In this document: positions 32,410-37,745 of the stretch, piece by piece | Layout of the letters: every line of letters starts with the position of its first letter | Position numbering within the stretch: position 1 is the first letter of the stretch | Notes under the pieces: model-generated | Seen by the model: the letters and a program-made list of their open reading frames with translations, nothing else | Told to the model about the DNA's origin: nothing | Database searches by the model: none | Program-made: the position numbers and the translations under genes | Origin: Candidatus Poribacteria bacterium | GTDB taxonomy: Bacteria; Poribacteria; WGA-4E; PCPOR2b | DNA length: 37,745 nucleotides | Assembly (NCBI GenBank): GCA_022567695.1 | Contig: JADFGN010000008.1 | Location: forward strand, 1 to 37,745 | Direction: 5' to 3'

Positions 32410-32599
32410 AGCCCATGTTTGAAACGCAGTTGTCGAAAGGGTTTGAAGTGTCTGTTTCTGTCAGGGCATTTTTATGCGCTCCGAGAATTCGCCTTTACCC
32501 TTACCCATCGGCAGGTAAAGAGCGAAACGCTTGCCTCAATTGACTTTTCGGTAATCCTGTCAGGGTCGGGGGGTTTCGTCATCGCAACCGCTGACAGTT

Positions 32600-32677
32600 T
32601 TAACATACCTCTATTCTAAACGACATACGGTTTCTTCGCCCATCGTCAGTGATATCATAGGCAACGACGTAGTACAT
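32600..32677 (-). pseudogene. Cas2-like N-terminal fragment
   Basis: ATG at 32677, preceded at 8 nt by AAGGA, opens 25 codons beginning MYYVVAYDITDDGRRNRM, very like the first strand and helix of Cas2 (the YDIxDDxRR pattern). It ends prematurely as SFRIEVC-stop, so only the N-terminus, or an internally deleted form, remains. Its place next to the CRISPR-like relic fits. A competing reading is a fragment of an Ig-like beta domain (PGMYYVVAYD...SFRIEV), since the frame stays open for some codons upstream. Confidence 0.4.
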
Positions 32678-32768
32678 CCCAGGCTTCCTTCCCAATCGGA
32701 GTTATCTGACGGTCAGCGGCGTATATGCATCGATTTCTTCGGTCAAATTATAGGACGGGGAGGACAAC

Positions 32769-33881
32769 ATGTACCGAACTGACGAACCAGACAAAGAACT
32801 TGTCCAGCAAGCCCTTGCCAACTCAATGTGGGCTTTTGAATGTCTTGTCGAACGGTATCAATCGGTTGTTTGCGGTATGGCGTATCATCAACTCGGCAAC
32901 TTCGCCGACGCCCAAGACATCACACAAGATGTGTTTCTGGAAGCGTATCAAAATCTGGATTGTTTGCAACAGCCGGCAAAATTTGCGCCTTGGTTGCGAG
33001 GTATCACGCTCAACCTGTGCCGAATGTGGCGGCGAAGACGGCGCCCTGACGCTCTCTCGCTGGAAGACGAGTTGAATTTGCCGGGTAGCGAACCGACTCC
33101 ACTCGACACGTTAACCGATAAAGAGTTTCGCGATTCGGTGGCTCAGGCAATTGGGGCACTCCCCGAAAACAATCGGCTAGTTATCATCCTTTACTACTTC
33201 AATGAGATGTCGTACAAGGAAATCAGTCAGTTTCTCGATGTCCCCTTGACAACCGTTGAAGGGAGACTACATCGTGCCAAAAGGCAACTACGAAAGGAAA
33301 TGATTGATATGGTAGAGCAGACATTGACTCACCAGAAAATTGAACCCAAAATTCAGACGGAAACTTTGCTAGAATCCGGTCTACATTTCGGACATCAGAC
33401 ATCAAGAGGGAACCCAAAGATGGCAGCCTACATCTTTGCGGAACGAAATGGCATTCAAATTTTCGACCTTAAAAAGACACGGGAAGGGATCAAGAAAGCA
33501 CAGCGCTTTGCTAAAGGAGTTGCTCAAAAAGGCGGAAAGATTCTGTTTATCTGCACCAAGCAACACGCCCAATCGGTCATCGACAAGCAAGCACAGCGGT
33601 GTGAAATGCCATACATAAATGAGCCGTATCAGCGCGGAAAGCTTACAGAGATTGCTCAACAGATTGGTGGGCTTCACGCAGTTGTCATCGTTGATGTTAG
33701 CCGCGAAAGTGCTGCTGTTGACGAGGCACGTGCATTGGGTGTACCGATTATCGGACTTGTAGACAGCGATGGCGACCCATCCCGCGCCGATTATGTAATT
33801 CCAGGCAATGATGATGCGTGCAGAGCGATTGAGTTGGTGTGTTCGCAGATTGCTGATGCAGTTCTTAGCGTTTCGATTTAA
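32769..33881 (+). CDS. ECF sigma factor fused to a ribosomal protein S2 (uS2)-like domain
   Basis: One 370-residue frame joins two unrelated families. Residues ~20-90 are sigma region 2 ([45 protein letters not shown]) and ~118-180 region 4 ([39 protein letters not shown]), an ordinary ECF layout. After a short linker, ~195-366 is plainly bacterial S2: [43 protein letters not shown], then [16 protein letters not shown] and [13 protein letters not shown]. The ~60-residue coiled-coil hairpin that S2 normally inserts is missing at ~289-298, so it is a reduced S2, unlikely to replace the housekeeping protein. GGGAGGA precedes the ATG by 6 nt. No anti-sigma gene is adjacent; the S2 domain may itself be the regulatory part. 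Confidence 0.93.
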   Translation: MYRTDEPDKELVQQALANSMWAFECLVERYQSVVCGMAYHQLGNFADAQDITQDVFLEAYQNLDCLQQPAKFAPWLRGITLNLCRMWRRRRRPDALSLEDELNLPGSEPTPLDTLTDKEFRDSVAQAIGALPENNRLVIILYYFNEMSYKEISQFLDVPLTTVEGRLHRAKRQLRKEMIDMVEQTLTHQKIEPKIQTETLLESGLHFGHQTSRGNPKMAAYIFAERNGIQIFDLKKTREGIKKAQRFAKGVAQKGGKILFICTKQHAQSVIDKQAQRCEMPYINEPYQRGKLTEIAQQIGGLHAVVIVDVSRESAAVDEARALGVPIIGLVDSDGDPSRADYVIPGNDDACRAIELVCSQIADAVLSVSI

Positions 33882-34038
33882 ACGCTTTCTGCAGCCAGTT
33901 TCTTGTCAACATCTTGGTCAGTGGTTGAGTAGAGTATCTGATGGTTTTTATGGACTTTTCATAAGATTACGTGAAAACGTCATTTGAATTGCACTGATTT
34001 TACCCTCGTGAAATATGCTCAAAGAGATTTTGATTTTG

Positions 34039-34088
34039 GAATGCAAAACTTGCCCTACCTAAGTTCATGGAGAGCAAGTTTTGCATTC
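34039..34088. repeat. Perfect 15-bp inverted repeat with 20-nt loop
   Basis: GAATGCAAAACTTGC (34039-34053) and its exact complement (34074-34088) flank a 20-nt loop, between the convergent sigma-S2 and DUF5610 genes. There is no T-run on either side. It may act as bidirectional terminator, or be a small mobile palindromic element. The remaining 33882-34140 sequence shows nothing else. Confidence 0.7.
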
Positions 34089-34140
34089 ACTGCTTAGCGT
34101 GAGCTATAAACACCTGCCTTGAAAAACGCCCACATCTCGG

Positions 34141-34701
34141 TTATGCTTCGTCAGAAACTTCGTTGGCGGGATTGAGGGCATCGAGTTGTTCTTGCTCAAA
34201 CCTATCCAGCATTTCCTGCAATTGCTGATAGGTTTCCTTTGCCACATCTTCGATCTCGGGTGTAAAGCTAGATAGACCTGCCAAAATTTCCTGTGCCTCT
34301 TGAAACCCTTGATTAACGGCATTTCGGATGGTTGTCATAAAACGACTCAGCACTTCTTCTGCGTCTTCGTCTGAGTGCTGTTGAGCGTACTTTTGATAGA
34401 ACCCAGTTGCAAAAGTGAAAATGCGTTCAGCCGTCGCCTGTGGAGAGGTGTCTAAATTTGAATCAAATTTGATTAATTCAGCAGCTTCGTCGCCGTATTT
34501 TTCTGCAACCCTAGCCGCGATTTTATCGAAAATGAGATTCGCCATGTATTGAGACGACGATGAGATTTCAACGCGGTCACCGCGAGAAACAGTTTTACTT
34601 TTTGCGTCATGCCCTTCTGACACAACCTCAGAATACCTTAAAGCGGCTTGTTGGAATAGGACGCTCTGCCCGGCTAAGTTTTGGTTCGTTTTAATATTCA
34701 C
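34141..34701 (-). CDS. DUF5610 domain-containing protein
   Basis: A 186-residue soluble protein. The core SPQATAERIFTFATGFYQKYAQQHSDEDAEEVLSRF followed by AVNQGFQEAQEILAGL matches the DUF5610 pattern, a helical domain of unknown function found in some flagellated and environmental bacteria. The N-terminal ~55 residues are polar and probably disordered (SKTVSRGDRVEISSSSQ). The start is GTG at 34701, with AGGAGG 8 nt upstream. It lies 114 nt after ubiE and may have its own promoter. Confidence 0.8.
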   Translation of the reverse strand: MNIKTNQNLAGQSVLFQQAALRYSEVVSEGHDAKSKTVSRGDRVEISSSSQYMANLIFDKIAARVAEKYGDEAAELIKFDSNLDTSPQATAERIFTFATGFYQKYAQQHSDEDAEEVLSRFMTTIRNAVNQGFQEAQEILAGLSSFTPEIEDVAKETYQQLQEMLDRFEQEQLDALNPANEVSDEA

Positions 34702-34815
34702 GTGTATTTCCTCCTTTCCGTACGATACGTGTTTTTAATCCGCTTTTACTTTCAAATTCTTATCGGTTGTTTTTAGTCAGATCTTAAAGCATGATTGTTG
34801 ATCGTTTTCAACTAA

Positions 34816-35520
34816 TCATTTCTTTTTTCCGACATGAATTGCGACGATACCGAACGTCTTCCTGTAAAATTTAACGTCTTGCAGTCCGCACGCCCCCATA
34901 ATGTTCTTAAGTCGTATGCAATCAGGAAATTGCATCACCGACCTCGGAAGATAGCCGTAGGCATCGTCCTGATTCTTTGAGATCAGATTTCCGATGAAGG
35001 GTAGAACTTTCTTGAAATAAAAGAGATATAGACTGCGAAACATAGGTGCGGTCGGTTGATTAAACTCCAAAATTACGACACGTCCGCCCTTGACGGCGAC
35101 TCGCGTCATCTCACGTATTCCCCTCTCGATATCGCTGACGTTGCGAATGCCGAAGCCAACCGACACCACATCAAAGGTATCATCTGAAAATGGAAGCTTA
35201 AGCGTATCTGCCTCAATCGGTAGGAAAGCATGGGGCCGCTTCTGCTTTTCAACTTTCTGTTTTGCAACCGCAAGCATCTCGAAGCAAAAGTCCGTGCCGA
35301 TTACCGATGTTCTGTTGTCCAACTCGCTGGCATAAGCAAGGGCAAGCTCACCTGTGCCAGTACAAACATCAAGCACTCGCTGCTTCGGTGTCACTTCACT
35401 GACGCGAGCGGCGAATTTCCGCCATGACCGATCGAAACGTAAGCTCAACAGAGAGTTGAGAAAATCGTACTGGCGTGCTATTGCGGAGAAAATATTGCGG
35501 ACGTATATTTCTTTACTCAT
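34816..35520 (-). CDS. ubiE: UbiE/MenG quinone methyltransferase
   Basis: A 234-residue SAM methyltransferase that C-methylates demethylmenaquinone (MenG) or the ubiquinone precursor (UbiE). Motif I is VLDVCTGTGELALAYA (~49). The family signatures VGFGIRNVSD and NQDDAYGYLPRSVMQFP are both clear. Which quinone is made cannot be told from this gene alone; menaquinone is the usual case outside Proteobacteria. It begins 6 nt after the PD-(D/E)XK-like gene without an obvious ribosome site, so it is likely coupled. Confidence 0.95.
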   Translation of the reverse strand: MSKEIYVRNIFSAIARQYDFLNSLLSLRFDRSWRKFAARVSEVTPKQRVLDVCTGTGELALAYASELDNRTSVIGTDFCFEMLAVAKQKVEKQKRPHAFLPIEADTLKLPFSDDTFDVVSVGFGIRNVSDIERGIREMTRVAVKGGRVVILEFNQPTAPMFRSLYLFYFKKVLPFIGNLISKNQDDAYGYLPRSVMQFPDCIRLKNIMGACGLQDVKFYRKTFGIVAIHVGKKK

Positions 35521-35526
35521 TGTCGA

Positions 35527-36126
35527 TCAACACACGATATTGTGAAAAATGCCAAGAATTTTGCCCACATTATCAATATAATATTCAGGCAAATCAATCG
35601 AAACAATCCGATCTTCCAATTTTAAGAACCTCCAAGCCGTTCCTGTAGTTACGACGCCATAAATCGTTGTAATTTGGTTTTCCTCCCGTTCGTTGAATAA
35701 TTTTGCAGCAATCATTTCCGCAATGCACTGGCCTAATCCACCTTTGATATTTTCGTTTTTTGCTTCCACAATCAGAATCAATGGTGCAGTGAGAACAAGC
35801 TGATCGCGGGAGGTACTGATGATAAAATCACACTGTCCGTTCAAACCGATGCTTGGATCGACATTAAAATCAATGCCTGAGAACAAACTGATTTTGTGGT
35901 CTAAAGTTTTGCGCAACTCAACCAGAATCGGCGCGATTATAAATTCGGACCGCGCTTTTTCGGTATGAACCGCTAATGCTAGGGGGATATTTTCCTTGAG
36001 AATTTCATTGAGCAAATTGCTCACTTCCACCGCTTCAATTGAGTGAAAAAGATTGCTCTCTTGATCGATTGTGAAATCACCAAACGTCTCCTTAATTTTG
36101 CTGAGTGTAAACTCACTGTACGCCAT
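35527..36126 (-). CDS. PD-(D/E)XK-like hypothetical protein
   Basis: A 199-residue protein with a restriction-endonuclease-like core: Asp100 in GLNGQCDFII, then Glu121-x-Lys123 in LILIVEAKNENI, followed by a helix GGLGQCIAEMIAAKLFN with a conserved Gln. Glu61 (RSEFIIAPILVEL) may be the N-terminal acid. Similar stand-alone proteins occur in cyanobacteria and other genomes without known function. No methylase or restriction partner is nearby. AAGGA 8 nt before the ATG supports the start. Nuclease activity is inferred from fold only. Confidence 0.72.
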   Translation of the reverse strand: MAYSEFTLSKIKETFGDFTIDQESNLFHSIEAVEVSNLLNEILKENIPLALAVHTEKARSEFIIAPILVELRKTLDHKISLFSGIDFNVDPSIGLNGQCDFIISTSRDQLVLTAPLILIVEAKNENIKGGLGQCIAEMIAAKLFNEREENQITTIYGVVTTGTAWRFLKLEDRIVSIDLPEYYIDNVGKILGIFHNIVC

Positions 36127-36183
36127 GTGATTTGTCCTTTGTCATACCAGTGGCAAGGATTCCGATAAGATGGATGGCATCCA

Positions 36184-37383
36184 CTACCCCTTTTGCGCTT
36201 GCTTCAATTGACTGTTCGATTTCCACTGCCTCCAGAAATTCACGCAAGCACTGAATAAGAAACCTGTCCCAAGCACCACTGTTATAAATCCACCCATCCC
36301 AAATTTCGGCACCGTCATTCCATAGCAACCTCCGCCAATTAGCGCGACTGCAATGACGAAATCTTGGAGACATCTACGCCGTGCTCTCCTTAAGACGACC
36401 TGCAAATTCTTCGATTTCTCCTGTCTCACATACTTCGTCAGCAATTCAATGGAGATTTGGATTGGATAGGCTTGGGCCTCCTCTAATGTTACATCCTGAA
36501 CGCACCGAAAGCCGATATTACTCGCGGTGTGATCTGCGGGTATATGCAACCGATTCGCACATCGAAAATATCGTTTTGCCGTCTGGTCGCGGACTTCCAG
36601 CCATGAACCACCCCGAAGGGTTTTATGCTTCTCGCCGTAATCCCGGTTTCGGTGCGGATTTCCAGCATAGGGTTGATACCAATCCGCCGTCCATTCCCAC
36701 ACATTGCCGACGACATCATGCACACCGTAGGGGCTTGCCGTGACAGGGCGGCTTCCCACCGGTGTAGAGCGACTCGTAAAAAGCTGTACCATTACCCATG
36801 ATTCATGTTGAGTCGTTGTGGAATCGGTCTTCCAATTGTGGATGCGATCTCCTGTGCGCGATTCGGGGTGGTCCTCCCACAGTTTCTTTTTCCATTTTTT
36901 CCTCCAGCCAATTTCCTTATCCTTTCGTTTCCGAGTCTTGTTCTCCGCTTCATCTACAGGTTGAGGTTCGAATTCGTCTCCCCACGGATAGACCCGTCCA
37001 TCTGCTCCTCGGGCGGCTTTCTCCCATTCTGCTTCGGTCGGCAACCGTTTCCCTACCCATTGTGCATAAGCATTCGCGTCATGCCAACTCACATAAACAA
37101 CTGGCAGATTTGCCTCTTTGGCAGGACACTTTCCGCGTTTCCAATGAGAGGGTGGAGGGTAATCAGTTTCCCGCACAAAGATCTCATATTCTGCGTTTGT
37201 CACAGGATAGCAATCGATCGCGTAGGGATGCAAGTGTACAGCGTGCATGGGGGCCTCATCCAATTTAGCATACTCAGACTGCGCTAGTGCACTGCCGTAA
37301 AATGGTTCAACGTCAGTGCCCATAATGAAAGCACCCGGTGGGATGAGAACGTGGGTGGAGGTGCTTTTACGATTTTCATTCAT
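36184..37383 (-). CDS. SUMF1/FGE-domain protein with C-terminal membrane segments
   Basis: A 399-residue protein. Residues ~10-315 are a sulfatase-modifying-factor domain: [61 protein letters not shown] and LRGGSW. A basic insertion ([20 protein letters not shown]) interrupts it. The copper-binding Cys pair of genuine formylglycine-generating enzyme is not found after RGGSW (the loop reads [14 protein letters not shown]), so it is probably a lectin-like or other SUMF1 variant rather than an FGE. Two hydrophobic segments at ~340-385 anchor the C-terminus in the membrane. Its ATG overlaps the upstream TGA by 4 nt. Confidence 0.87.
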   Translation of the reverse strand: MNENRKSTSTHVLIPPGAFIMGTDVEPFYGSALAQSEYAKLDEAPMHAVHLHPYAIDCYPVTNAEYEIFVRETDYPPPSHWKRGKCPAKEANLPVVYVSWHDANAYAQWVGKRLPTEAEWEKAARGADGRVYPWGDEFEPQPVDEAENKTRKRKDKEIGWRKKWKKKLWEDHPESRTGDRIHNWKTDSTTTQHESWVMVQLFTSRSTPVGSRPVTASPYGVHDVVGNVWEWTADWYQPYAGNPHRNRDYGEKHKTLRGGSWLEVRDQTAKRYFRCANRLHIPADHTASNIGFRCVQDVTLEEAQAYPIQISIELLTKYVRQEKSKNLQVVLRRARRRCLQDFVIAVALIGGGCYGMTVPKFGMGGFITVVLGTGFLFSACVNFWRQWKSNSQLKQAQKG

Positions 37384-37745
37384 CGCCGAAAATTCCATTC
37401 TGCGGTCGCGTATTTTGCTTCGCCCAACGATTTGGCAGACTCGATCTCTTTGCGTGAGAGTTCACTGGTAATCGATCGAATCCCTAGCGTTTCTTCAAAT
37501 CCAGTAGTCACGCCACATTCAATCTGTTTTCGATCGATTACGGTTGATCGCTGGATATTGATAGCAACAGATTTTTCCACCAAAGTCTGATTAAAGTTGG
37601 GCAGCTTTGTAGCCAGAGCGAGAACGTCTGGCGGCGGCATATCAAGAGCGATGTAGCCTTGGTACATGACTCCGACACGGTTACGACGTTGTGAGACTCC
37701 GGCAATCTTTTTCCCATGAAGCATAATGTCGTATCGCGCGGGATT
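37380..37745 (-). CDS. Lipoate-protein ligase/octanoyltransferase family protein (C-terminal part)
   Basis: The gene enters from beyond the window end; 121 codons are visible. The core [21 protein letters not shown] is the biotin/lipoate ligase-family motif that ends in the catalytic Lys region (D-x-x-x-x-G-K-K-I-x-G), followed by GYIALDMPP and a C-terminal helix [21 protein letters not shown] typical of LplA/LipM proteins. These attach lipoate or octanoate to 2-oxoacid dehydrogenase and GcvH subunits. LplA and LipM cannot be separated without the N-terminus. It heads the minus-strand unit, overlapping the SUMF1 gene by 4 nt. Confidence 0.82.
   Translation of the reverse strand, partial: NPARYDIMLHGKKIAGVSQRRNRVGVMYQGYIALDMPPPDVLALATKLPNFNQTLVEKSVAINIQRSTVIDRKQIECGVTTGFEETLGIRSITSELSRKEIESAKSLGEAKYATAEWNFRR

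Larger units (their letters stand above)
31930..32768. other. Non-coding region with gene and CRISPR relics
   Basis: This 840-nt gap has no intact gene. It contains, in minus-strand order, a Cas2-like fragment (32600-32677), a leader-like stretch (32410-32599), a CRISPR-like repeat-spacer-repeat relic (32297-32409), an unidentified coding fragment (32150-32290) and a metallo-beta-lactamase-like tail (32014-32115). Open frames on the plus strand here have no ribosome site and look accidental. Confidence 0.55.

Noticed and set aside
32326-32619. 97-codon plus-strand frame across the CRISPR-like repeat
   Set aside because: It is explained by the repeat and leader sequence, with no ribosome site and no recognisable domain.
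32769-33881. Two separate genes (sigma factor and S2) run together by an assembly error
   Set aside because: The frame is continuous with no stop or start signal at the junction. No ribosome site precedes the S2 part, and the S2 domain is itself remodelled, which fits a true fusion. Read support should still be checked.
36184-37383. Calling the SUMF1 protein a formylglycine-generating enzyme
   Set aside because: The cysteine pair required for that chemistry is not visible after the RGGSW motif.

Overview
The window reads as a gene-dense stretch of chromosome from an uncultured, Gram-negative-type bacterium. Lipoprotein and signal-peptide proteins, TatA/TatC, an AmiC-type amidase and UbiE support that. 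The mix of two phytanoyl-CoA dioxygenase-like (PhyH) enzymes, two xylose-isomerase-like TIM barrels, a sulfatase-fold enzyme, a GatA-like amidase, an SDR and a SUMF1-domain protein resembles Candidatus Poribacteria or similar sponge/marine lineages. This taxonomic reading is inference from gene content only. No rRNA, tRNA, intact insertion sequence or prophage gene was seen.

Layout. 1-3124: an exported-protein start cut by the window edge, a small hypothetical protein, a UDP-sugar epimerase-like SDR and a sulfatase-fold hydrolase with Thr where the formylglycine Cys/Ser should be. 3262-4257: moaA. 4348-12140: a long SUF iron-sulfur cluster locus, sufC-sufB-sufD, then a DUF433/DUF5615 toxin-antitoxin pair, a CGWS glutaredoxin, sufS-sufU, a Rieske ferredoxin, a SufT-like MIP18 protein and a DUF971 protein, closed by a strong hairpin. 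12252-15366: a TIM-barrel isomerase, a primary-type sigma-70 factor preceded by a possible 29-residue ORF, and a pentapeptide-repeat protein.

15484-19691 (minus strand): a tightly packed set in transcription order vapB, vapC, Clp1/Grc3-type P-loop kinase, SAM methyltransferase and MsbA-like ABC exporter, with a palindromic operator ahead of vapB. 19872-24187: a YedK/HMCES-type SRAP protein, a LEA2 lipoprotein, a membrane-anchored phospholipase D fused to a DNA-binding HhH tail, a small helical protein and an SDR. 24331-29825: amidase plus PhyH (abutting), a TIM barrel, a second PhyH with an HxG motif, a cell-wall amidase and a cupin. 30034-31834: tatA-tatC followed by a coiled-coil zinc-ribbon protein.

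31930-32768 is a non-coding graveyard. It holds decayed coding fragments, a one-spacer CRISPR-like relic (37-nt repeat ending in ATTGAAAC, 39-nt spacer, second repeat degenerate at its distal end) and a 25-codon Cas2-like fragment. Immediately downstream, 32769-33881, is the most striking gene: one uninterrupted ORF joining an ECF-type sigma factor (residues ~20-180) to a ribosomal protein S2-like domain (residues ~195-366) that lacks the usual S2 coiled-coil hairpin. The last part (34141-37745, minus strand) carries a lipoate-ligase-family protein cut by the edge, a SUMF1-domain membrane protein, a PD-(D/E)XK-like protein, ubiE/menG and a DUF5610 protein.

The best candidate for an undescribed system is the sigma-S2 fusion. 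The vapBC-Clp1 coupling, the CRISPR relic and the HxG PhyH enzyme are secondary leads.
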